This document shows positions 1-10,111 of a stretch of DNA of 64,000 nt, one piece after another. Position numbers and translations under genes: made by a program. A model generated the notes under the pieces. It saw nothing but the letters and a program-made list of their open reading frames with translations, searched no databases and was not told where the DNA came from. Position 1 is the first letter of the stretch; each line of letters begins with the position of its first letter. Source of the DNA: an uncultured Pontibacter sp. Lineage in GTDB: Bacteria > Bacteroidota > Bacteroidia > Cytophagales > Hymenobacteraceae. Where the stretch lies: positions 496,001-560,000 of the forward strand of contig NZ_CANLMZ010000006.1 of assembly GCF_947492645.1 (NCBI RefSeq). The letters run 5' to 3'.

Positions 1-2
1 CT

Positions 3-2255
3 TTGGCGGGCGCATCGTTATTTCTTAAAGAAAGACCAGGGGCCGGAGCAGTAACAGATGCTACAGGTAAGTATACTTTTATAGCGGCGCCAGGCACCTA
101 TACTTTAGTTGCGCGCTACCTTGGCTACAACGACCTGGAGCAGGAACTACTACTGGACCAGAACAGGCAGCTAAACGTAAGGTTATCCGCTAAAGCCTAT
201 GGCGTGAAGGAAGTAGAAGTATTTGGCACCCGCCAGCCACCCATGACACAAACCGCTGCTATGGGCCAGCTCGACATTCCGCTTGAAACTATTAAAACCC
301 TTCCGGTGCTTTTCGGCGAAACAGATATCCTGAAAACGGTACAGCTGATGCCGGGTGTGCAGTCGGGTGGTGAGGGCAATACGGGTTTTTATGTGCGTGG
401 CGGTGGCTCCGACCAGAACCTTGTTTTAATGGATAAGGCGACTATTTATAACCCAGGCCACCTGCTCAACTTTTTTTCGGTATTCAACAGCGATGCCATC
501 GAAACCACTACCCTGCTTAAAGGCAATATGCCTGCCAGGTATGGTGGCCGGTTATCGTCGGTGCTGGACGTAGAAATGAAAGACGGCAACATGACAGCTT
601 ATGAGGTGGATGGTGGTGTAGGGTTGATTGCTTCACGTTTAACGTTGCAAGGGCCGATTGCCAGGGAAAAGGCTTCGTTTATACTATCCGGGCGCAGAAC
701 CTATATGGATGTGCTGACAGAACCTTTATTGAAGAATACCGAGCAAGGTGGTGTGCCCTACTACTTTTACGACCTGAATGCTAAGCTAGCCTATACTTTA
801 TCAGACAAAGACAGGCTGTATTTAAGTGGTTACTATGGCCGCGACAAAGGTACGCTAAGACTGAACGATGGCCGGTTTACTTCTGACTTTTACTGGGGTA
901 ATGCAAGCGCAGCTGCCCGTTGGAACCGTATTTTCAGCGATAAGCTTTTTATGAATGCCTCCGCGCTACTCAGTAACTATAATTTTGAATTTACATGGGA
1001 GTATGGCGGCTATACTACGGTACTGGAAACAGGCGTGCGCGACTACAGCTTTAACCTTGACTTCGACTATACCCCAAACGTAAGGCATCATGTGCAGTAT
1101 GGCGCGCAATACACTTACCATACCCTTCGGCCAAGAACCGGCGAAGCAGAAGGCCTTGATGGAGATGCTTTCAGCACAAACCGCATCAATCCTAAGTATG
1201 CTCATGCCTTAGCCCTTTACGTGTCTGATGACTGGAACCTGACAGACAAGCTTTTACTGAGCCTGGGGCTTAGAAGCAGCCATTTTATGCAGGTTGGGCC
1301 GTTTAGTTACTACCGTTTTAACCAGAATGAGCAGGTTACCGATTCTGTATACTATAGCGATAATCAGAAAGTGAAAGCATTCCATAACCTGGAACCTAGG
1401 GCAGCATTGCGTTATACTTTAGATAAGCAGTCATCTGTTAAAGCTGCTTTTACGCAGTCAGCACAATACCTGCATCTTGTCTCGAATGCTTATACTACGC
1501 TGCCCCTGGACGTATGGGTGCCGAGCTCGGCCATTGTTAAACCGCAACGCGCAACGCAGTATGCTTTGGGCTACTTCAGGAATATGCTGGAAAACCAATA
1601 CGAGGGCTCTGTGGAAGTATACTATAAAACCATGCAAAACCAACTGGAATACCGCGAAGGCTACGCTGTGGGCCCAAGCAACCGCGACCTGGAGTATGAA
1701 TTTGTGAGCGGCGACGGGGAATCTTATGGTGTAGAGCTTTTCCTGCGCAAGAACTTTGGAGATTTACAAGGCTGGGTTGGCTATACTTTGTCGCGCACCA
1801 CCCGCCAGTTTCCGGCTTTAAACCAGGGCGCCACTTTCCCGGCCCGCTTCGACAGGCGACACGATTTGTCTGTGGTAGCCAACTATAAGTTAAATGATAA
1901 ATGGACGTTTGGAGGCACCTTTATTTACGGCACAGGACAAGCCACGACCATGCCTGTCAGGCGCTATGCGATAGAAGGAAATGTGGTGTACCAGTATGGC
2001 GACAGAAATAGCTTCAGGATGGAGCCGACGCACCGCCTCGACCTGGCAGCAACATTAGAGGGGAAAAAGTTTAAAAACATCCAAAACAGCTTTACCTTCT
2101 CCATCTACAATGTGTATGGCCGCCGCAATCCTTTTTTATACTACATCGACAACGAGGGCGAATCTTACAGCCAGGACATTAAGCTGCAGGCTAAAAAGGT
2201 ATCAATTATTCCTTTCCCCTTACCATCAGTAACCTGGAACTTTAGCTGGAAATAA
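3..2255 (+). CDS. TonB-dependent outer-membrane receptor (5' truncated by window edge)
   Basis: Outer-membrane beta-barrel that imports a ligand using TonB energy. The visible part opens inside a carboxypeptidase-regulatory-like (CarboxypepD_reg) beta-sandwich ending near residue 65. A plug domain follows at about residues 80-200, with the motif FYVRGGGSDQNLVLMD and the segment GNMPARYGGRLSSVLDV. The rest is an aromatic-rich barrel ending in NFSWK, an aromatic-containing C-terminus usual for outer-membrane barrels. The reading frame is open to the window edge, so the signal peptide and true start lie upstream. Only one base separates its stop from the DUF4249 lipoprotein, so the two are surely co-transcribed. 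This receptor plus DUF4249 pairing is common in Bacteroidota. The substrate cannot be read from sequence. Confidence 0.93.
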   Translation: MAGASLFLKERPGAGAVTDATGKYTFIAAPGTYTLVARYLGYNDLEQELLLDQNRQLNVRLSAKAYGVKEVEVFGTRQPPMTQTAAMGQLDIPLETIKTLPVLFGETDILKTVQLMPGVQSGGEGNTGFYVRGGGSDQNLVLMDKATIYNPGHLLNFFSVFNSDAIETTTLLKGNMPARYGGRLSSVLDVEMKDGNMTAYEVDGGVGLIASRLTLQGPIAREKASFILSGRRTYMDVLTEPLLKNTEQGGVPYYFYDLNAKLAYTLSDKDRLYLSGYYGRDKGTLRLNDGRFTSDFYWGNASAAARWNRIFSDKLFMNASALLSNYNFEFTWEYGGYTTVLETGVRDYSFNLDFDYTPNVRHHVQYGAQYTYHTLRPRTGEAEGLDGDAFSTNRINPKYAHALALYVSDDWNLTDKLLLSLGLRSSHFMQVGPFSYYRFNQNEQVTDSVYYSDNQKVKAFHNLEPRAALRYTLDKQSSVKAAFTQSAQYLHLVSNAYTTLPLDVWVPSSAIVKPQRATQYALGYFRNMLENQYEGSVEVYYKTMQNQLEYREGYAVGPSNRDLEYEFVSGDGESYGVELFLRKNFGDLQGWVGYTLSRTTRQFPALNQGATFPARFDRRHDLSVVANYKLNDKWTFGGTFIYGTGQATTMPVRRYAIEGNVVYQYGDRNSFRMEPTHRLDLAATLEGKKFKNIQNSFTFSIYNVYGRRNPFLYYIDNEGESYSQDIKLQAKKVSIIPFPLPSVTWNFSWK

Positions 2256-2256
2256 C

Positions 2257-3198
2257 ATGAGGAAGCCAAACTTTATACTTCTTATACTATCGATGCTGCT
2301 GCTCTTGCTCTCTGGTTGTGAGGAAAGTATAACGCTGCAAATACCGGAAGGCGAAGCCCAACTGGTGGTAGAAGGGCACATTGAGCAAGGTGCTCCTCCT
2401 TATGTTATACTTACACAAACGGTTCCTGTTTTTGCCAATGTGTCTTTTGAAACCTTGGCGAATGCTTTTGTGCGTAACGCCCGAGTAACTGTAAGTACAG
2501 GAGAGCAAACTTATACGTTGCAAGAGGTCAGTTCTGCATCATTATCAGCTAAACAAAAAGAGCAGGTGGCGCTGCAATTTGGCATACCGCCAGATCTGCT
2601 TAACGGTGCCGGAGGCTTTCCCTTTTATGTTTATACTTCTGATGGACTAACAGGAGAAGTCGGGAGAAGCTATAAGTTACGCATCAGCCATGAGGGTAAA
2701 GTGCTCACAGCCAGTACCACCATTCCGCACCTTAACCCGATTACAGAACTATGGACGGTGCCACACCCAAAACCTGAGCAGGATAGCCTTCGGATTTTAA
2801 TGTACCGATACGCTGACCCCGACACGCTCGGTAACAGCGTGCGTTACTTTACCAAACGTAACAGCGAGCCCTATTATACCGGGGTTTTTGCCTCTGTTTT
2901 TAATGATGAGCTTATAAATGGCGCTACAATTACCTTTCCCCTGGACCGTGGCGAGCCTAAAGGACAAGCAGAAATAGACGAGGATTTGTATGGTTACTTT
3001 GGCAAAGGCGACACCGTAACAGTACGCTGGGCAGCCATCGACTTAGCACATTTTCGTTTCTGGAGTACCCTGGAGAGCGAACAGAACAGTAACGGCAGCC
3101 CCATCGGTTCACCAAACACTACACGAAGCAACATAAACGGCGGCCTTGGCATCTGGGGTGGCTATGGCGTTACGTACCACACTTTAGTTATAGAATAA
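2257..3198 (+). CDS. DUF4249 family lipoprotein
   Basis: A 313-residue lipoprotein. A hydrophobic signal of about 20 residues ends in the lipobox LLSGC, with Cys21 as the lipidation site. It is followed by a DUF4249 beta-rich body that begins LVVEGHIEQG and carries the typical variable middle and WAAIDLAHFRFW near the C-terminus. Members of this family sit directly behind TonB receptors in Bacteroidota and are presumed surface or periplasmic partners of them; the biochemical role is unknown. The single-base gap to the receptor supports translational coupling. Family assignment is from recognised sequence pattern. Confidence 0.88.
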   Translation: MRKPNFILLILSMLLLLLSGCEESITLQIPEGEAQLVVEGHIEQGAPPYVILTQTVPVFANVSFETLANAFVRNARVTVSTGEQTYTLQEVSSASLSAKQKEQVALQFGIPPDLLNGAGGFPFYVYTSDGLTGEVGRSYKLRISHEGKVLTASTTIPHLNPITELWTVPHPKPEQDSLRILMYRYADPDTLGNSVRYFTKRNSEPYYTGVFASVFNDELINGATITFPLDRGEPKGQAEIDEDLYGYFGKGDTVTVRWAAIDLAHFRFWSTLESEQNSNGSPIGSPNTTRSNINGGLGIWGGYGVTYHTLVIE

Positions 3199-3231
3199 AG
3201 TATGGCAGCAAGTAATTCCGGCTAATGCCCT

Positions 3232-3819
3232 TTACTTTTTGCCCAACAACCGGGCCACATACTTGCCAATAATATCAAATTCAAGGTTTACCGTGTCGCC
3301 GGGTTTTACCTGGTGCAGGTTTGTGTGCTCGTAAGTATACGGTATAATGGCTACTGAAAAAGTATTTTCTTGAGAGTTGAAAACAGTTAAACTAATGCCG
3401 TTCACGCAGATGGAGCCTTTCTCTACTGTTACATTTCCCTGGGCAGGGTCGTAGCGGAAAGTAAAAATCCAGCTTCCGTTTTCATCCACCACCGATTCGC
3501 AAATGGCAGTCTGGTCTACGTGCCCCTGCACCACGTGCCCGTCAAAGCGTCCATTGGCTTGCATGCAACGCTCCAGGTTTACCTTGTCTCCTGGTTTCAG
3601 GCTGTTCAGGTTGGTTTTTTTCAGCGTTTCGTCAATGGCTGTTACCGTGTAGCTATCATCCAAAATACTTACTACCGTTAAGCAAACACCATTATGCGCA
3701 ACACTTTGGTCTACCTTAAGCTCATCTGTAAATGGGCTGGTTAAGGTAAAGTGCTTGTTTGTGTTTTCCTCACGGATTGCTGTTACCTGGCCTAAAGCCT
3801 CAATTATTCCTGTAAACAT
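3232..3819 (-). CDS. ribE: riboflavin synthase, alpha subunit
   Basis: Catalyses dismutation of two 6,7-dimethyl-8-ribityllumazine molecules to riboflavin, the last step of the pathway, in the cytoplasm. The 195 residues form two lumazine-binding repeats. Repeat 1 begins MFTGIIEALG and contains SVAHNGVCLTV (39-49). Repeat 2 begins at about residue 94 with GHVVQGHVDQ and carries the matching SICVNGISLTV. This internal duplication and the MFTGI start are diagnostic, and the length is normal. It is divergent from pcm, with a good -7 element just upstream (3843-3850). No other rib gene is nearby, so it stands alone. Confidence 0.97.
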   Translation of the reverse strand: MFTGIIEALGQVTAIREENTNKHFTLTSPFTDELKVDQSVAHNGVCLTVVSILDDSYTVTAIDETLKKTNLNSLKPGDKVNLERCMQANGRFDGHVVQGHVDQTAICESVVDENGSWIFTFRYDPAQGNVTVEKGSICVNGISLTVFNSQENTFSVAIIPYTYEHTNLHQVKPGDTVNLEFDIIGKYVARLLGKK

Positions 3820-3842
3820 GGTTATACCTCAATTTTATACTT

Positions 3843-3850
3843 CAAATTTA
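3843..3850 (-). promoter_or_regulatory. Bacteroidota-type -7 element for ribE
   Basis: On the minus strand this reads TAAATTTG, a full match to the Bacteroidota sigma-ABfr -7 consensus TAnnTTTG. It lies 23 bases ahead of the ribE ATG, leaving a short leader. No convincing -33 TTTG is seen at the usual spacing, so the call rests on the -7 box and position. Confidence 0.45.
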
Positions 3851-4017
3851 GCAGGTTTCTGCACGAAGAACATCGCTTTTGCAGCAGATATACTTAAAAT
3901 GATGCCCGATTTATACGGTATATGCTTATTTTCGCATACAAATCCTTTTTTATCCGGAGTAAGTAAGATAGAAAAGGATCAGCTTAGTGCCAAAGTATAA
4001 GTAACGTAAAAACAAAG

Positions 4018-4680
4018 ATGCAGACAGATTCATACAGACACCGTGGCATGCGCCGTGCATTAGTAACTCAATTGCGCGAAAAAGGCATACGCGATGAACG
4101 AGTTTTGGCTGCCATTGATGCTGTACCCCGCCACTTCTTCTTCGAAAAAGCATTTCTTGAACAAGCCTACCAGGACAAGGCATTTCCCATCGGCGAGGGC
4201 CAGACCATTTCTCAGCCCTATACCGTTGCTTTCCAGACGGAGCTGCTGCAGCTAAAGCCTACCGATAAAGTTCTTGAAATTGGCACTGGCTCTGGTTACC
4301 AATGCACAGTATTGCTGCAAATTACACCTCACGTTTATACAATAGAGTATAACCGCGCACTTTACGAAAAGGCTTTGTTGTTTTTTAAGAAGTATAACCT
4401 TAAGCCTTACACTTTCCATGGGGATGGCTCGCAGGGTTTACCGCAGCACGCGCCTTATAATAAGATTATAGTAACTGCCGGTGCCCCCGGGGTGCCAAAA
4501 GCGCTCGTGCAGCAACTAACTGTTGGGGGTTGCCTGGTTATACCTGTTGGCAACGAAAGCAGTCAGAAAATGCTGCGCATTACACGCGTTGAAGAAAACG
4601 AGTTTACTAAAGAGGAATTTACCAGCTTTAAGTTTGTGCCGCTATTAGGCAAATCAGGTTGGGAATCGGAGCGTTTCTAA
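4018..4680 (+). CDS. pcm: protein-L-isoaspartate O-methyltransferase
   Basis: Repairs age-damaged proteins by methylating L-isoaspartyl residues with S-adenosylmethionine. The 220-residue protein has the family signature GEGQTISQP (59-67) and the SAM-binding glycine loop VLEIGTGSGYQ (85-95), followed by the class I methyltransferase strands VYTIEYN and KIIVTAGAPGVP. Length is normal for Pcm. The ATG at 4018 gives the expected N-terminus with RRALVTQLREKGI. It is divergent from ribE and apparently transcribed alone. Confidence 0.96.
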   Translation: MQTDSYRHRGMRRALVTQLREKGIRDERVLAAIDAVPRHFFFEKAFLEQAYQDKAFPIGEGQTISQPYTVAFQTELLQLKPTDKVLEIGTGSGYQCTVLLQITPHVYTIEYNRALYEKALLFFKKYNLKPYTFHGDGSQGLPQHAPYNKIIVTAGAPGVPKALVQQLTVGGCLVIPVGNESSQKMLRITRVEENEFTKEEFTSFKFVPLLGKSGWESERF

Positions 4681-4778
4681 ATCCAAAATCGACTATTTAT
4701 ATTATTTTGAGCATGGTTTCCTGGAGCAGGTGCAACCGTATGTAAGCTTATGTGTCCTTCAGAAAAAGGACATGAACT

Positions 4779-5729
4779 ATGAGAAGAACTATTACAGCCC
4801 TGGCATGCTGCTTGTTACTTTCCTACACCTGTACGGCACAGCGCAAGCTTGAGGCAATCTATTCTGATGTTGCCTTGTTCTGGCACGCTTTTGACCAGTT
4901 GCAGCACGCACAGTCCAAAGAAGACTCTATCCGAATATTAGATCAGGAGTACATCTATAAGGGCTCGGCGGGTGTTCAGCAATTTTTGCAAGGCCGTATT
5001 AGCAGCGGCAAATATCTTCAGAAAACAATCAGCCAGCACCCCAATTACTATACTTACCTCCGCTCCCACACCACCAAATTAAATAAGATATTGCCGCGCC
5101 TGGATAAACATTACAAGCGCCTTAAAAAGTTGTATCCTGACACAGATATTCCCAAAGTATACTTTGTAATTGGTGCGCTCAACTCAGCTGGTACTATTCA
5201 GCAGGACCCTATTGTGGGAGTAGATATGTTTGGGTACTACCCCGAAACCCCAAAGCAGGAATTGAGTCCGTGGCTAAAATCTGTGTTAAGACCTATCGAA
5301 GAAATTGATGTTGTGGTGATGCACGAATTGGTGCACATGCTGCAGAAAGGAAACGAGGATACGGAGAACACGCTGCTGAAAAAAAGTATAGGCGAAGGTG
5401 CCGCAGATTTTGTGGGCGAGCTCGTAACAAATAGCAACATCAACAAGCACATTCATGACTATGGCAATGCGCACGAGCGTGAACTGTGGCACGAATTTAA
5501 AAGGCAGATGCATGATACCGATATAAGCAACTGGTTATACAATGGTTTAACCAGCAAAAACCGGCCCGGCGACCTTGGATATTATGTAGGCTACAAAATA
5601 TGTGAGGCTTATTATCAAAGCTCAAAAAATAAGAAGCAGGCCATAAAAGAGATTTTAAACATTTCTGATTACGATGTATTTCTGGCCAGGAGCGGCTACG
5701 AGTTAAAATTAGGACAGGCCAGCAGGTAG
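4779..5729 (+). CDS. putative secreted zinc-dependent protease, DUF2268/GldB-like
   Basis: A 316-residue exported protein. The N-terminal hydrophobic stretch ends near residue 20 (TCTAQ), consistent with a signal peptide; no clear lipobox cysteine follows. The core holds MHELVHMLQKG with a zincin HExxH at H182-E183-H186, and a downstream GEGAADFVGEL (E206) that could supply the third metal ligand. This HExxH plus GEGxAD layout is typical of DUF2268 putative Zn-proteases, a group that shares its fold with the gliding lipoprotein GldB. Whether it is a protease has not been shown for this type. It stands alone between pcm and the thioesterase. Confidence 0.75.
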   Translation: MRRTITALACCLLLSYTCTAQRKLEAIYSDVALFWHAFDQLQHAQSKEDSIRILDQEYIYKGSAGVQQFLQGRISSGKYLQKTISQHPNYYTYLRSHTTKLNKILPRLDKHYKRLKKLYPDTDIPKVYFVIGALNSAGTIQQDPIVGVDMFGYYPETPKQELSPWLKSVLRPIEEIDVVVMHELVHMLQKGNEDTENTLLKKSIGEGAADFVGELVTNSNINKHIHDYGNAHERELWHEFKRQMHDTDISNWLYNGLTSKNRPGDLGYYVGYKICEAYYQSSKNKKQAIKEILNISDYDVFLARSGYELKLGQASR

Positions 5730-5792
5730 CGCAGCTTTATTGTATTTTTTGCTGACATTGCAAGTATATTTTCTACTTCGGCTTGCTGCGCG

Positions 5793-5800
5793 TATCTTTG
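5793..5800 (+). promoter_or_regulatory. Bacteroidota-type -7 element for the thioesterase gene
   Basis: TATCTTTG is an exact match to TAnnTTTG and lies 24 bases before the ATG at 5825. Its place inside a possible upstream TTG-initiated extension (5783) argues that translation starts at 5825 instead. No clear -33 element is seen. Confidence 0.5.
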
Positions 5801-5824
5801 CCCTATCAAAAAAGCATAATCAAA

Positions 5825-6358
5825 ATGCGTAAACAAAAGAAAGTACAAGACTCTTACGTTATCATGACGGAGCTGGTATTGCCCAACGATACCAATACCC
5901 TACACAACCTGATGGGGGGCCGCATGATGCATTGGATGGATATCGTGTCTGCCATTGCTGCTCAAAAGCACTCTAACCGTATTGTTGTAACAGCATCAGT
6001 AGATAACGTTTCCTTTTCAGAAAGTATAAAGCTAGGTAATGTAGTAACCCTGGAGGCGAAAGTTACCCGCGCTTTTAATTCATCGATGGAGGTGCACATT
6101 GTAGTGTACGCCGAGGATATACCAAGTGGCAAGAAAGTAAAATCGAACCAGGCATTTTTTACGTTTGTGGCCGTAGACCAATTGGGCAATCCTATTGATG
6201 TGCCTGACGCTATTCCGGAAACTGAAGAGGAAGTTAAGCTTTACGACGGGGCCTTGCGCCGCCGCCAGTTACGCCTTGTGCTTGCCGGACGTATGAAGCC
6301 AAGCGAAGCAAACGAGCTTAGATCAATATTTGATATCAAAGAAGAAACAGAAGGATAA
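5825..6358 (+). CDS. acyl-CoA thioesterase, hotdog fold (YciA/BFIT type)
   Basis: Hydrolyses acyl-CoA to free acid and CoA in the cytoplasm. It is a single hotdog domain of about 177 residues. It shows the acyl-CoA hydrolase pattern LVLPNDTNTLHNLMGGRMMHWMD, with the catalytic Asn/Asp region and the GG turn, then VVTASVDNVSFSESIKLGN and NQAFFTFVAVD. The ATG at 5825 is preferred over a TTG 42 bases upstream because the upstream codons overlap a -7 promoter box. The next gene follows after only six bases, so they probably form one transcript. Chain-length preference cannot be told. Confidence 0.9.
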   Translation: MRKQKKVQDSYVIMTELVLPNDTNTLHNLMGGRMMHWMDIVSAIAAQKHSNRIVVTASVDNVSFSESIKLGNVVTLEAKVTRAFNSSMEVHIVVYAEDIPSGKKVKSNQAFFTFVAVDQLGNPIDVPDAIPETEEEVKLYDGALRRRQLRLVLAGRMKPSEANELRSIFDIKEETEG

Positions 6359-6364
6359 ACAAGT

Positions 6365-7009
6365 ATGGCAGGTTTACAGGCAGATGAGCTGAACAGCGAA
6401 TTCTTCAGGAATTTTATTTCTGAAACTATTTACCTGGTAGATGGAGATGCTGCTGTGCCTGTTGCTCCTATTGCTGAGCAAGCGGAAGTTGCTCCCGCAA
6501 CAACAGTTGCTGCGCCTGTAAGCCCGGCCTCTGCACCGGTTCCACCTGCCTTGCACAAACCAAAGGCTACTCCTGCTTTGCCAAAGATTGCTGATAAAGA
6601 GCTGTTTGGCACTCCGGGTAAGTATAAAACAATTGGCGAAAACAAAAAAGGTGTAGTTATACTTGTAACGCTGCCCGAAGATCAGTTTTCGAAGCTGCCG
6701 CAGCTGGAGTTCTTAAATAAGATTCTGGGAGCAATAGGTCTTAAACCGACTGATGTAGCTTATCTGAACAACGTGTCTGGTGCTATTGCCAGGTTTGAGG
6801 ATATGCAGCAGGAACTGCAGGTAAATTACATCATCAGTTTTGCCAGCCGACTCGATACCGACTTGCCTCACGATAAATTCACGCTTTACAATCCGGTTAT
6901 GGTTGGATCTGTTCCTGTGCTATTCTCCCAGGCACTAGCCATACTCGAAAATGATGTGGAGCACAAAAAGCAGCTGTGGGGCGCATTGCAAAAAGTTTTT
7001 AACCGCTAG
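6365..7009 (+). CDS. conserved Bacteroidota hypothetical protein, possible HolD (psi)-like
   Basis: A 214-residue soluble protein in three parts: a short helical start (1-25), a Pro/Ala/Val-rich low-complexity linker (30-75), and a globular C-terminal half (85-214). The C-terminal half has a hydrophobic strand (VVILVTLPE), a helix with LNKILGAIGLKPTDVAYLN, a strand YIISFASR, and a final helix VLFSQALAILENDVEHKKQLWGAL. That order resembles the E. coli DNA polymerase III psi subunit HolD, including a closing helix with a conserved LW pair. This is pattern matching only and may be wrong. It sits six bases behind the thioesterase and in front of a strong terminator. Confidence 0.7.
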   Translation: MAGLQADELNSEFFRNFISETIYLVDGDAAVPVAPIAEQAEVAPATTVAAPVSPASAPVPPALHKPKATPALPKIADKELFGTPGKYKTIGENKKGVVILVTLPEDQFSKLPQLEFLNKILGAIGLKPTDVAYLNNVSGAIARFEDMQQELQVNYIISFASRLDTDLPHDKFTLYNPVMVGSVPVLFSQALAILENDVEHKKQLWGALQKVFNR

Positions 7010-7053
7010 TATATATTGGCTACTCTAAATTGAGCTTCAATTTTATACTACAA

Positions 7054-7110
7054 ATAAATAAAAAAGAGAGCGGCCTTTCCATTAGAAAGGCCGCTCTCTT
7101 TTTTATTTAT
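7054..7110. terminator. bidirectional intrinsic terminator
   Basis: A perfect 25-base inverted repeat with arms at 7054-7078 and 7086-7110 and a 7-base loop. The GC core (GAGAGCGGCCTTT and its complement) is flanked by A-runs on one side and T-runs on the other, so it works on both strands. It separates the plus-strand gene ending at 7009 from the minus-strand gene ending at 7155. Confidence 0.92.
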
Positions 7111-7154
7111 ACTTAGGGTTTTACCAGATCAGGCCCCTAAAGTATAGCAATTTT

Positions 7155-8267
7155 TTACTGCAGCAAGGTTGCCAATTTAGCTTCCAGGTCTGCACCGCGT
7201 AAGCCTTTTGCTATGATTTTGCCATCCGGGCCAACAAGTACAGTTTGCGGAATAGCAGTTACGTTATAAAGTACAGCGGCACTACTCTCCCAACCTTTCA
7301 GGTCTGATACATGTGGCCAGGTCAGTTTGTCTTTTTCGATTGCTGCCAACCATTTCTCTCTGTTCTGGTCCAGCGATACACCAAAAATCTCAAATCCTTT
7401 GCCTTTATACTTGTTGTACATTTTCACAACTTTTGGATTTTCTACACGGCAAGGTCCGCACCAGCTAGCCCAAAAGTCAATTAATACGTACTTGCCACGC
7501 AACGACGACAGCGACTGGGAGCCGCCTTCTGGCGTAGGCAACGAAATATCTGGTGCCATTTGGCCAACAGCGGTAGAACGCAGCGGCTTCAGCATCTCAT
7601 TCAATTTAACTGTATACTTTGAGTTCGGAATGTTCTGCGTAAAAAGAGCAGCCATACTATCGGCAAAAGCAAAGTCATTAACCGGATCAATTAAACTGGC
7701 GGTACCAAAAGCAGAAACTACAGAAGCAGGATGCTGTGCAAGGAATTTTTTTGTTTCCTTCTGCATTGCCAGAAACTCCTGTCTTATTTTCTCGGCCTCT
7801 TCCTGTTGCCCGTTTTGCATGGCCTGGTTAAAGCGCTGCTCCAGTTCAGTCTGTTTTAAGCGATTCTCATTTACCAGCTTGTTCAAATCCTGGAACAATG
7901 CAGATTCTTCTGAGCCTTCTACTTTTACTGTACCGTTCAAATCCTGGGCGTCAGCGTTAACCTTTATTTTTCCGCTGTCAAGCACAACCATAAGGCCGTT
8001 TTGCTGGTTAAGAGCAATGCGGTAAAAAGTAGGCTCTGCTACTTTGCCTTCAAAAGTAAAAGAACCATCTGCGCCAATTTGGGCGGTATCGCGTGGCTCA
8101 AACTGCTGCTCACCCAACTCATATAAATATACCGGTCCTGCTGCCGCATTCTCAAATTTACCCTCAATGGTAAAGCCATCGGTATTGTTAGAAGTGGTTT
8201 CTTTGCCCTGGCAAGCTGCCATCAAAGCAGCGGCAGATGCAGCGAATACAATCTTTCTGAATTCCAT
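7155..8267 (-). CDS. TlpA-like thiol:disulfide oxidoreductase lipoprotein with DUF4369 domain
   Basis: Periplasm-facing lipoprotein of 370 residues. The signal peptide ends in lipobox LMAAC with Cys19 lipidated. An N-terminal DUF4369 domain (about 30-125) is followed by a helical linker rich in Glu and Gln (130-180). The C-terminal thioredoxin/AhpC-TSA domain carries the redox motif WASWCGPC (Cys270 and Cys273) and the cis-Pro segment TAIPQTVLV. This architecture is common in Bacteroidota and is taken to reduce disulfides or c-type cytochromes outside the inner membrane. It lies nine bases behind gatB and is probably co-transcribed with it. Confidence 0.93.
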   Translation of the reverse strand: MEFRKIVFAASAAALMAACQGKETTSNNTDGFTIEGKFENAAAGPVYLYELGEQQFEPRDTAQIGADGSFTFEGKVAEPTFYRIALNQQNGLMVVLDSGKIKVNADAQDLNGTVKVEGSEESALFQDLNKLVNENRLKQTELEQRFNQAMQNGQQEEAEKIRQEFLAMQKETKKFLAQHPASVVSAFGTASLIDPVNDFAFADSMAALFTQNIPNSKYTVKLNEMLKPLRSTAVGQMAPDISLPTPEGGSQSLSSLRGKYVLIDFWASWCGPCRVENPKVVKMYNKYKGKGFEIFGVSLDQNREKWLAAIEKDKLTWPHVSDLKGWESSAAVLYNVTAIPQTVLVGPDGKIIAKGLRGADLEAKLATLLQ

Positions 8268-8276
8268 TTTTTGGTT

Positions 8277-9734
<1,458 letters not shown>

Positions 9735-9794
9735 TATATGGTTTTCTTTTAGCATTATAATTGTAGCATGAATTTTAAAATGTTCATACCTTAA

Positions 9795-10106
9795 TTATAC
9801 TAAATCAAATATAAGTATTGTAAGTGCAGTAACACCAATTAAGCTTAATAGTGCCAGCACCGAAATATAAAATATCTCTTTACCAGCCTTTCTTCCATTT
9901 TGAAAATACTGCCTTAAAGCAAAGTATAAACCAAAAGGGGCCAAAATAAACCCGAGCATTGATGGAGCAGACAAGAGTAATTTAAACCAATCATTATCAA
10001 GAGTAAATACTCTAGCTGCTAGTCCTAGAAGTATAGATGTGCCAAATAAATACACTACGTATTTATAAAACCACTTAGCATTATATTTTTGCACCCCCAC
10101 ACTCAT
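9795..10106 (-). CDS. small three-helix membrane protein, unknown function
   Basis: A 103-residue protein with three predicted transmembrane helices: VVYLFGTSILLGLAARV, a second around LLLSAPSMLGFILAPFGLYF and a third ISVLALLSLIGVTALTILIF. A basic cytoplasmic loop (RQYFQNGRKAGKE) lies between the last two. I recognise no family. It is tightly placed between alaS (stop to start five bases) and gatB (60 bases), all on the minus strand, so it is likely translated from the alaS transcript. AT-richer codons than its neighbours hint at lower constraint. Confidence 0.65.
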   Translation of the reverse strand: MSVGVQKYNAKWFYKYVVYLFGTSILLGLAARVFTLDNDWFKLLLSAPSMLGFILAPFGLYFALRQYFQNGRKAGKEIFYISVLALLSLIGVTALTILIFDLV

Positions 10107-10111
10107 ATATT

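Noticed and set aside
5783..5824. Upstream TTG start for the thioesterase
   Set aside because: It overlaps a perfect -7 element and adds residues unlike the family N-terminus.
7327..8025. Long plus-strand frame opposite the TlpA-like gene
   Set aside because: Lies wholly antisense to a clear lipoprotein gene with matching domains; it is a shadow of its codon use.
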